From the NCBI GenBank assembly GCA_037447655.1, contig JBBHKE010000605.1, positions 1-21,803 on the forward strand: 21,803 nucleotides of DNA, given 5' to 3'. Of the stretch, positions 9,501 through 18,400 are shown piece by piece. The position numbers and the translations under genes are program-made. Below the pieces are notes generated by a model. The model saw only the letters and a program-made list of their open reading frames with translations. It made no database searches and was not told where the DNA came from. The stretch comes from Zygnema cylindricum. Its lineage: Eukaryota > Streptophyta > Zygnematophyceae > Zygnematales > Zygnemataceae. The stretch's first letter is position 1. Every line of letters starts with the position of its first letter.

Positions 9501-11392
9501 TCGTACACAAATCGTACATTCACACGGTCGAAACGCGGCTGTCGGACGAATAAGTGCAAACGGGAGTTTTTACGACCTAGTTTTTTTTTCCTTTTTAAAA
9601 CGCACATTCTCACGCGTCCGCGGTTACTAAAACTAATTTATTGTACTTTTTAACTTAAAAAGGTACATTTATGTACGGTCTGACACTGACTGTACACAAC
9701 TCTATTTAAGAGACAACATACTGAAAATAACCCTAAATAGAATAAAGAAAAAAATAGAATGAACTACACTAATGGAGAATAAAAAAAAAAAGCGGGACGG
9801 AATTAGCGTACACAACGCTAATAACGATTGGCGGTGTAGTGTAAAATACTAACAAGTGTTGAAATCTGACCTGCAAGAGGAGCTCATGTTTATTGTTGAA
9901 CAAAAATATGCTAAACGCTCGATGCAGAAGGTTTTCCTTCTCAATTTTTTCCATTAAGTGACCTGCAACATTGTTTATAATAATCCTTAAACAGCGTGCA
10001 AGTTTTCTTTTGCCCAGAGAGAGGTAACATGAAACGATAACAAAAGAAGGTATTGTAGTTAGTCTGGGTTGGCTGAGAGTATGCTTGAGAACTTGTATGG
10101 TCTATATCACCCCAGATATGCCAAAAATATTTTTTGCCAAAGGACTTACATGTGCTGTCCACACAATTTCTTTTTCCCAAAAGCTGTGGCCACTGAAACA
10201 TTTGCTTCCAAGAAGAATTTTTGCCTGTTAATATGGTTTAAAATTTCCTTCAATAGACAAGCAGAAAAAAACTTTATTTAGTGAAAAAAATCGAAGGTCT
10301 TGATTTTGTCTTACAGTTATATTTTGAATCATGTCCAATAACTTCATCGTTTTCATCCACAAGAATACACCTGGAGACAAATCATTCACAAAAAACATTA
10401 AAAAAAATACATAATTTATAAAAAAAATCACAAAATTCCTTAAAAAAATCACATAATTCACAAAAAATCTCATAATTCATAAGAATTTTCGCATAGTTTC
10501 ATAAAAAGAACTAAAAATTTCTTTGTTCAAAGCATTCTGGAGGGCAAACAATTTTTTTTCTTAGACCAAGTATTTTAAGATAAAAATCATTTACAAAACT
10601 TGAAAAGCAAAAAAATAAAAATTTCTTTGTTCAAACCTTTTAGAAGTCAAAAAAACTTCTTTTTTACACTTACGTGTTTCGAATACACAAAATCCAACAA
10701 TAAGATTATATGCTAAACCTTCCACCAAGTCAAATTTCAAATTCTAAAACTGCAAACAAAACAGTACTGAAAAAATGTTTTGAGTGATGGTATTGAATAA
10801 ATGTATTTAATAAACTTAAAACGGTCGAAATAGGATGACAATGGTAAGGAATGTGGGCTTATGACAAGACAAAAAAATTATATATATATATATATAGTTA
10901 AGGATATGAGTAAATAAAGGAATAGACCTCAATGTAAGATTCAGAAAGAAAAAACGACGATAAGGATAAGGATTCTTACTCATCTTCATACATAAGTTTC
11001 CTTTGAACAGGATCCATATTCTCAACTTCCGCCATAGTATTCACTGTTTTAGCAAATGTCAAAAGCTGTGGAACCGTTCGCGTTCGATTTGAATTAAATT
11101 CGCTGTTAAACCCTAGCTTATGTAAAAAGAAATAGGATTGTGTGAAACTTTTAGAGCGATTAGATGAATTTAACAATGAACTTTTCGACAAACTGCAACA
11201 GTGATCACTAACCCTAACCCTAACCCTAAAACTAAGAGTGGCCTCTCTTCCACAAAATTTAGCACGAGTTTGAGTTGAACTTGTACGGATGCTGCTAACT
11301 GAAGCGCTTCTTCTTCCTAAAGCTGACACGTGTGAGTAAAATGAGCCAATAGGCATTGCTGAAAAAGTTAAAACATTTTGAAAAATCGCCAT
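6537..11392 (-). CDS. IDI: Isopentenyl-diphosphate delta-isomerase, six exons
   Basis: Interconverts IPP and DMAPP for isoprenoid synthesis. Minus-strand exons: 11392-10980, 10370-10315, 9962-9871, 8420-8318, 8038-7901, 6787-6537; these join in frame to 350 residues, with introns bounded by GT and AG. Family landmarks: RKLMYEDECILVDEN (about 131-145), GHDSKYNCHLMEKIE (150-164), TNTCCSHPL (201-209, Cys205 aligning with the catalytic Cys of the bacterial enzyme), GQRKLFDELGI, WGEHEVDYLLF (Glu267 aligning with the catalytic Glu), LSPWFRLVVDKFLFDWWD and the end TIHRL. Residues 1-119 are Ser/Arg-rich with few acids, as in plastid or mitochondrial transit peptides. An internal Met120 (ATG at 11035-11033, MAEVENMDPVQ) would give a 231-residue form close to the known short plant isoforms. 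The terminal HRL is PTS1-like. The main oddity is intron 5, described separately. Start chosen as the longest frame with a targeting-type N-terminus; an upstream intron is not excluded. Confidence 0.93.
6770..7300 (-). repeat. 64-bp tandem array carrying copies of an IDI splice acceptor
   Basis: Eight units have anchors (TAATCGAC on the plus strand or close variants) at 6781, 6845, 6909, 6973, 7045, 7109, 7173 and 7236; spacings are 64, 64, 64, 72, 64, 64 and 63. On the coding strand each unit reads polypyrimidine-TTTTAG-TCGATTAT, the same as the real intron 5 acceptor and the first bases of exon 6. The copied exon portion is about 18 bases (TCGATTATCTTCTCTTTC); the unit at 7045 matches it best. 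The first unit is the true junction, and all others lie upstream within intron 5. The middle of each unit (about TTCGTGAATGTGGGTGTGTAA) is intron-derived. Confidence 0.9.
8039..8317 (-). other. IDI intron 4
   Basis: A 279-base intron with donor GTAGGTGA and acceptor AACAACAG, splitting a Gly codon between exons 4 and 5. No repeat or insertion seen. It is the shortest intron of this gene. Confidence 0.85.
8421..9870 (-). other. IDI intron 3, containing a MITE-like insertion
   Basis: A 1450-base intron with donor GTCAGATT and acceptor TTTTGGCAG. It is the longest in the gene, largely because of the inverted-repeat element at 9297-9838 close to the donor. The remainder shows no gene or repeat that I recognise. 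Confidence 0.85.
9297..9838. mobile_element. MITE-like element, 542 bp, in IDI intron 3
   Basis: The left terminus TACACCGCCAATTGTTATTA plus GCGT and the reverse complement of 9815-9838 agree at 23 of 24 bases. The outermost TA on each side is compatible with a TA target duplication. The interior contains a further TACACC-type end in inverse orientation (GTGGTGTACGC near 9352-9362) and CCGTACACAATCTGAC-type sequence related to the element at 11617, which suggests nested or rearranged copies. No transposase coding sequence seen. Confidence 0.8.
10381..10500 (-). repeat. About 21-bp degenerate repeat before the IDI exon 2 acceptor
   Basis: On the coding strand, units of the form GAATTATGTGATTTTTTT recur five to six times with a period of 20-24 bases and run up to the acceptor TTTGTCTCCAG at 10371-10380. 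The units mimic polypyrimidine-tract sequence, so the array extends the 3' part of intron 1. The acceptor AG itself does not appear to be copied. Confidence 0.6.
10510..10640 (-). repeat. Two-copy direct repeat in IDI intron 1
   Basis: The phrase AAAAATTTCTTTGTTCAAA occurs near 10513 and again near 10618, about 106 bases apart, with diverged sequence following each. This suggests an old tandem duplication within the 609-base intron 1. An (AT)n microsatellite lies at about 10878-10897 in the same intron. Confidence 0.6.
11033..11035 (-). other. Alternative in-frame start of IDI (short isoform)
   Basis: The ATG encoding Met120 begins MAEVENMDPVQ, just ahead of the conserved catalytic domain. 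Starting here removes the presumed transit peptide and leaves 231 residues. In Arabidopsis, IPP isomerase genes make long organellar and short cytosolic/peroxisomal forms from alternative transcript starts; the same use here is inference. Confidence 0.55.
11208..11230 (-). repeat. Telomere-type TTAGGG repeats inside IDI exon 1
   Basis: The plus strand reads CTAACCCTAACCCTAACCCT followed by AAA, a run of just over three perfect CCCTAA units. On the coding strand this is TTAGGG-type repeat translated as FRVRVRVS (residues about 55-62) inside the presumed transit peptide. The unit is the 6-base TTAGGG form rather than the 7-base TTTAGGG form usual in plants. Confidence 0.85.
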
Positions 11393-11470
11393 ATGAGAGA
11401 AGAGGACGACAGGGTGTCATAAAATGAAGATATTTTTGTCAGTGGTCTCAACTCTCATCATCGGGCCTAC

Positions 11471-11880
11471 GTTCTAAAAGTGCGTAAATTTTGTACGAGT
11501 ATCGTGCAATTTAGTATTCCGTGCGAAACTCCGATGGGAGAAAACTTCGTCCGGCTAAATTCTTGCCGCCGCGTCAAACTTCCAGTCCTCCACCATGAAA
11601 CCTCCAAAGTCCAAACTTCACCCTGTATCGTTATTAGTGTCAATATTTTTTTCGCCACTTATAATACTCTTTCTCCGTACACACATGTCAGATTGTGGAT
11701 CTGACGGTTGCGAAAGAAAGGTAAGATTCTCAGCTTCCGATTGGCGGTGTCAAATTGAAAATCGGACAAGTGTGTACGTAAAATATATGATGTAAGTGGC
11801 GAAAAAAATATTAACACTAACCACGGTGTACCGTTGCTCGTGAGATCTCCGCATGAAATTTTCGCACGTTTCTAAAGTTC
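11471..11880. mobile_element. Foldback/MITE complex in the divergent promoter
   Basis: Inner inverted arms: 11617-11690 resembles the reverse complement of about 11750-11830. Both contain GTTAGTG/GTTATTAGTG, then AATATTTTTTTCGCCACTTA, then CGTACACAC; the right end is TACACCG-type as in the other MITEs. Outer inverted arms: about 11471-11505 (TCTAAAAGTGCGTAAATTTT) resembles the reverse complement of about 11843-11878 (TTTAGAAACGTGCGAAAATT). The inner element is about 214 bp; the outer arms suggest that it sits in, or extended, another palindromic element. No coding capacity. Confidence 0.75.
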
Positions 11881-11972
11881 GCTAAGTTACAAGTACATGG
11901 GGCCGTACCTTACACATAGGGACACCTGAAATCCGGGTCCGCCTCGCTAAGTTTCAAGTTCATGGAGACACA
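11878..11972 (+). repeat. Two-copy direct repeat in the promoter region
   Basis: TCGCTAAGTTACAAGTACAT followed by GGGG (from about 11879) is repeated as TCGCTAAGTTTCAAGTTCAT followed by GGAG (from about 11944), 65 bases later. Function unknown. Confidence 0.65.
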
Positions 11973-12428
11973 TCCTAAATCTCAAGCCCTCTGGGAGATC
12001 CGTACTGCTAAAAATTGCAATACAAAGCGCAAGTTACGAATATTTTGAAAATTTACTGCAAAACTAGAAATTACATGCTCTACATGGTCCGTACAATCTG
12101 GATAAAATCGAAAAAGGTCGGTTGGTAATGTCTTGCATTGCACCAGGCCGCCTGCACAAACTTTTTTGAAAACCAGGATTTACAAATCCCCTGTTTGTGA
12201 GCCGCCCGATCTGGTTCTATAAAAGTCAAGAACAGGTGGCATAATCTGAGTTGTTGAAACGAACTAAAACTGTAACTCACGGTTCAATAGACAGAACAGG
12301 CTACATAGAAACCTGCCCGGGACTCGAAAAGTTCAAAAATTCTGCCCGCGAACTTCTGATATTTTTTAACTTTACAGTTCAGAAAGTTCCCTCCCAAGTT
12401 TCTTTAACTCTCAATTCTTAAACTATCT

Positions 12429-15400
12429 ATGCGCTCTCCTGCCTTCTCAGCTGCCCTTGGGCGCTCTCTAAGGTTTTGTTTCTCTTCCTCCATTCACAAC
12501 CTGCCACGTGGCACTACCTTCTCTTCTTGTTTACGTTCAGAAGCCCTTGGACTAGTTGACCACGTGTCCATGGCTACCACCACTTTTTTCCCTTCACCTA
12601 CTTCTACTTCTTCCCTCCGTAATGCTCCCTTTTGTCGCCAATTCTCTACCTCCTTTAACCCTAAATTAGACGACGGAGTTGCCTCCTCTCTCCTTCTTAA
12701 ACGTTCTCGACTTCAACGACGAGCTCTTAGACTGACTCAAAACCCTATACAGTCATCATTACAGCCAGTACAGTCCGAAGAAATTTTGTCTTCTCTGACG
12801 CCTCTGGAGCGTCTCCGGGGAAAACAGTTACTAAATGAAGGTGTTTCTTTTCCTACTGCCAATCCTCAGAAGGCAAATTTTCCTTCACCAAGTAGAATTG
12901 AGAGTGGATTACCATCAACTTTTGCCGAATTAGGGTTGAGTGAGGAGCTTCTTGCCGCAGCAAATGATCTGAAATTGGTACAACCGACAGAAATTCAAAC
13001 CTTAGGAATTCCGTCAGTTTTGAGAGGAGAGACAGCTGTCCTGGCTTCACATACGGGCTCGGGGAAAACTCTCGCCTACCTTTTGCCTTTGGTACAGGTC
13101 AGTTTTTTTTCTCGCCTTTTCTCTTACTTCTCATTTTGTGTTTTACTTGTCACTTTTTGTTTTACTTTTCACTTTATGTTTTCTCCTTCTTTTTTTTTCC
13201 TCCTCCATGTTTGTTTGACATTGGTCGATTGGTTTTTTCACCGCCTGTTGTCATTATGTGGTTTTCTCACAACATTTTAGTTTTGAAAGTGTTGCAAACG
13301 TGGTGCAATTGCAGGTCTTGAGAAATTCAGTACTCTTCTGCGGTTTTCCTACGTTTATTCACATGTTGTGTATCACAAATAATTGCCACATTTAATCAGT
13401 TTGTTTTCTCGCCACATTTTTTCAACTGGCCTTTTCACCGCATTTTGTCATTTGGTGGTTTTCTCACCACATATTAGTTTTTTAAAGCATGGCAAATGTG
13501 GTGCAAATGCAGCTCTTGAGAAAGGATGAGCTGGAGAGTGGGAGAGCCACAAAACCTCGTAAACCACGGGCGTTTGTTCTATGTCCTACGAGGGAATTAG
13601 CCGAACAGGTGAGTGTTATGCAATTCAAGAAAACTCTTATTCTCACGAATGTTCAGTAATGAAAAATGACTGAGAATAACTCAATTTTGAAAGCAGCCAC
13701 CAAACTGCCCTGAAATAATCCTAAAATGCCCTCTTCTTTAGTGATGGAAGGAACTCAACGAGCATTAACTCTCGGATGCTAAATGATGCATTTATCTTAT
13801 GTTATGTTGTTCATGACAGACGCATTTGCAATAGAAGTATATTACCTGCATTGTGACTTTGGATATAACTGATGGTAAAATGGTTGCACAACATGATTTC
13901 GGTAGTCTAATTGTACGTGCCTTGAAGTCAGAATGGTCACAGAATGTGAAATTTAGAAGACTGTTTATGTGCTTGGAAGTCAAACTGGTTGCAGAATGAT
14001 CAAATCCCTGTTGTTTATCTCAATAAAGAACGTCAGCAGTTTAATTATATGGGTTCTTTGTCAATATGTTCAAATTCCCAATGTTTGTCTCAACAAATGA
14101 CCTTAGCAGCCTAATCATAAGCGCTTATGAGGGGATGCTGTCAGAATGTTCAATCCCCAGTGTTTATCTCAGTAAATGACTTAAGCAGTCTAATGATATA
14201 CTCCTGGAAGTAAAATGTTGTCAAAATGTTGTTAAAATGTTGTGAAAGTTGAAGTTCCATTGCTTATTTCAACTATCGTTGACAGGTTCTTCAAGTTGCC
14301 AAATCTATATGTCATCACGCTCGGTTTAGATCAGCTATGATTAGCGGTGGTGGTCGAATGAGACCTCAACAGGACGCATTGAATACTCCATTGGATCTTG
14401 TTGTGGGAACTCCAGGGAGGCTTATGATGCACATCAAGGAAGGGAATTTATCCTACAGTGATGTCAAGTATGTGGTGAGTACATATTTGGTTTGTAACTT
14501 GCAAGGGTTTTGGAGAAAAAAAGATGCTTGTGATTAACTCTGGGTTCGATTTTGGAGGTGAAGGGCTCTTGAGCAGAGAAATGGGCTTGTCAACTGTGAA
14601 GTAGTAGTTGATTTGTTTTTTGCGTTACGGCACTATATGTATAACGATGTAAATATCTTACTTCTTGTTATCACTACGTGCCAGTTATTTTGTTGTTCCT
14701 AGTTAATGTATCAAAATGAGATAGATCTTAAATGCCATCAGATATAGACAGACCCCTCACATGGTAACTGTTGCTAACCACCAAGGCATTACTCGAGAAA
14801 ATGTACAACGAAACAGGAAAACAACGAATCTACAACGAATCTACAACGAAAGTGAAAGCTCACAATTATTCAGAACCCGTGTTGAGGTCTACACTTGTCA
14901 CCTTTATTATTGTTGTTGAACTTAGTACATGTATATTCGTAGGTTCACTTACTTCCATTATACTTAATCAAAGGGGAATTACCATCCAAGTTTGCTCAAT
15001 CTTTATCCAATCCAAGAGAGTAAGTCCTCACTTCTGTTTCACTGCTTTCATTCAAATAGTGTTCACTAGCTCATACTTGTGCTTACTCATCTAAAAAAAA
15101 TTCACTCGTTGTCAAAGTTCTCTTGCAAATGTCACATAAATGCCGTGACGAATCAATTTTGAGTACCGTTACCTATGAACTAAAAACGTATTTGAAAGCG
15201 TTAATATTCTCATTACCGTCATCATCATCATGATCAACACCGTCATCAAGTCCAAAATAAGCTTATGAGCAGAAACATAAATGCAATCCCTCTGAAGACA
15301 CAAAAATACACACTCTCGGAGAACCCAGGAATCGATTGTCATTACTGCCTGCAAAAAAACAAAGCGATCAAAGCCGAAGAAAAATCCGGTTTAACCAATT

Positions 15401-18400
15401 TAAACTCAACAAACTGACCTTCAACATTATGATTACCTAAGAATTGAAAGCAAAAATGCTTGTATAATGGTTATCATTTTATTTTTTAGATCCACCTCTG
15501 TTCTAGTGTCTTACAAAAAATGTCCCCTGCACTTCTATTTGATGATAGTCTCTTGAGATGACTGTCCCCTCCCTCCACTTTTTAATTTATTCCAAGTATT
15601 CTGCATTCAGTCCATTCAACATTCCTTTTTGTTTTTAAAATTTTGTTTCAGGTATTAGATGAAGCAGACACTATGTTTGATCGAGGTTTTGGGCCTGATG
15701 TTCGTAAAATTCTTCTCCCTCTGCGAAGCCGAAGTAAAGAGCTTGGGGGTCTTCCCTTTCAAACACTGTTAGTAACGGCAACTATCACCAAGGTAGGGCT
15801 TATTTGCCAATCATGACTCAGTTAATAAACAAGTACAACATACATATAAGTGCTCAAATGTCTAATATGCTTATGTTTTTGTATTAACCAATTATAACCG
15901 ATACCTTTCAGTCTTTATTATGAGAAATGCTTAGTTTAGATCCACGTGTGAAGTTGATATTTTTGTTTTATTGAAGAGTTTTCCCTTTTTTTGGCAGGCA
16001 TGAAGGAGTTTTGATTCCCCTCTTTTTGGAAAACTAAACCGATGCATGCCAGCTTGATATTCTTTCATGGGCCAGACAGACTAAACCTTTTGTCAAATTT
16101 AAGAATGGGTGTGAAAAAGATAGGTTTTTGTTAACTAGTCTTTTTGGAGGCATTCGAGGGCGTGTTAGGGAATCCAATTCGCCCATGAAATAGTTGGGAG
16201 GTCTCTTTGTCATCTTTGTGGCTTTGATGGTTCCCTCATTTGTGAGAGGAAGATGAATGTTGGAGAATTAAATCTGTACTGGAATGGGTAAATTTCAGTC
16301 TATTCAACGGTTATTGGATGAGGAGTTTCCTGGAATTATCCACATTCGGACGTCAAGTTTACACAAAAAAGTTGCGACAGCTCGTCATGACTTCCTCCCT
16401 GTCGCAGGAAATGAAAATAAGTTGGATACTGTCGCACAGGTGTGGAAACTATTATTTTCCTCTTTTTTGTTTTCAGCAATTGTTTTTTCTATCAGTTCCT
16501 TCCAGTTCTGTGGCTCTGTTAGGATATCGGGAATGGTGGGACAGTAAAGGAGGTTTCTTCTGTTTTCTTTGTTTAAAAATTGTCATCTTGTTTGACGCAT
16601 CTTGTGATGACATTAGGAAAATATGGTTTCAATTGTCTTTTTCTTTGACTGGGAATGTATGTTAGTGTAGTAGTGATTAAATACTCTATTTTGCACTTAA
16701 GATAACATTTAAAAGAGTGTGTCGCCAATGATTTTGAAAGAAACGTTTGTTTGATACGATTAATGATGATGTTGAGGAAATTAGGGCTTTTGTATAATTA
16801 CTGTTCATGTTTAGAAAACAATGTTTTGTATATTACTCCTGATATGTTGAGAAACATATGTTTTTTATACAATTCCCAATGACGTTGAGGAAATACGGTT
16901 TTATTTTATGTACACGACGATGACTTTAAGAAAAATGGGTCTTTTAAAATTAATTTTTGATATTGTTAAACAATACCTGTTTGTGTTTTTGCAGGTTTTG
17001 CAAACAAGTCTGGCTAAAGGCCATCGAATTATGGTTTTTTGTAATACGATTCAGTCTTGCCGGGCAGTCGACTATTTTCTGAATGACAACAACATAGAAA
17101 CAGTTAACTACCACGGAGAAGTTCCGGCAAGTGAGAGGTAGGTTTCCGTGAGATCCGAATGTTAGGACTCTCTATTTTGCTTTTTGTTTCCTTTTCTCTG
17201 TTTAATGTCGAGAATTTGAACCGATTTAGAGGAACTCCTGACGAAACTGAAAAAATTCAAAGTGATACTTTTGGCTTGTTTTTTTCTCTCCCTTTTTTGC
17301 TCTCTTTTTCCTTTTCTCTGTATAGAGTCGAGAATCTGAACCGATTTAGAGGAACTCCGGACGAAACTGAAGACATGGAAAGTGATACTTTTGGACGTAT
17401 TCTGGTTCTTGTTTGCACGGATTTGGCGGCTCGAGGACTTGATCTCACAGTAGATCATGTTATTATGTTTGATTTCCCTCAAAATTCGGTAAGTTTTAAG
17501 AAAACCGACATGTTTCTGAAAATAATATGTCGTGGGAAGTCTTTGTTTTTATATTACAGCCTTTTAATTTCCTAAAAACTCGATAAACTATTAAATTCTG
17601 GTATGTTTTTGAAAAATTATGGAATGTGAATGTTGTATTTTTGTCATAAGACAGGTGTATTGTCCTTTCTAAATGCAAAAATATTGGCATTATTTTTTGA
17701 AAAATGTTTAATATTTGTATATTTATATTGCAAAAATCGCGTTATAATTTTTTTTCATAGTAGATCAGATCTAATGCTGAATTTAGAATGTATTTGTGTG
17801 CCGATTTGTCTTGTAACTAAAATGAGTATGTGAATCTCTGGAAAAATCAAAATTGAATTTTTATTTGCTTTTTCTTTGCTTCTTTTTTTTCTTTTTTTTT
17901 TGGTTTTTTGGTTTTTTTACAGATTGATTATCTTCACCGAACTGGAAGGACGGCTCGAATGGGAGCCAAAGGTACTTCCAGCATTCAAAATTTCATGTCT
18001 CTTTTATTATGTATTTTTTTGTATCTGTTATTGTGTATTTTTTTCTGTTCTTACATTTTTTCCCTCTGTTGTTATGTATTTTTATGTCTCTGTTATCCCG
18101 TGGTTTTTCCCTTTTCTGCTTTTGCATACCTATGTATACTCTTTTTCTTTGGATGTTTTTTCCTTTTTTTAAGAAAATTATAAAATATCATATCTCCTTG
18201 AAAGTACTTTCGCAGGTAAAATTACGAGCTTGGTAACAAAACGGGATTACATTTTATCAAAACAAATAGAAACCGCAATTAGTAAAGGAGGATCACTCGA
18301 GAATTTGACAAACGATAGGGGAAAAATGGAGGCGATGAAAAAAGAGGAAATCGAGGAAAAAAGGAAGCTGAAAGGAAAGTTTGTAAAAGGGGATGGAACG

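Larger units (their letters stand above)
11393..12428. promoter_or_regulatory. Divergent intergenic region between IDI and RH39
   Basis: The two start codons face away from each other across 1036 bases, so the region must carry both promoters and both 5' UTRs. The 40 bases before the RH39 ATG are pyrimidine-rich (TTCCCTCCCAAGTTTCTTTA then ACTCTC), as in many plant leaders. I see no convincing TATA box for either gene. Much of the region nearest IDI is occupied by a foldback element (11471-11880), which may limit or supply regulatory sequence. No coding region is supported. Confidence 0.6.

Noticed and set aside
11467-11795. Overlapping short frames between the two genes
   Set aside because: They fall inside the foldback element and differ between its arms; there is no sign of coding.
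12853-13050. Minus-strand frame under RH39 exon 1
   Set aside because: A shadow of the helicase coding sequence.
15169-15354. Minus-strand frame in RH39 intron 3 with Met/Ile-rich repeat
   Set aside because: It comes from a CATCAT microsatellite; no family resemblance.
16318-16665. 115-residue plus-strand frame
   Set aside because: It overlaps RH39 exon 5 in another frame and has no recognisable motif.
17138-17325. Retention of RH39 intron 6 as coding sequence
   Set aside because: The frame from exon 6 stops at the fourth base of the intron, and the copied exon lies in a different register from exon 6.
17159-17575. 138-residue plus-strand frame containing the [15 protein letters not shown] peptide twice
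   Set aside because: It arises from the duplicated exon 7 start; the upstream part lacks an acceptor, and reading through from exon 6 meets TAG at 17139-17141.
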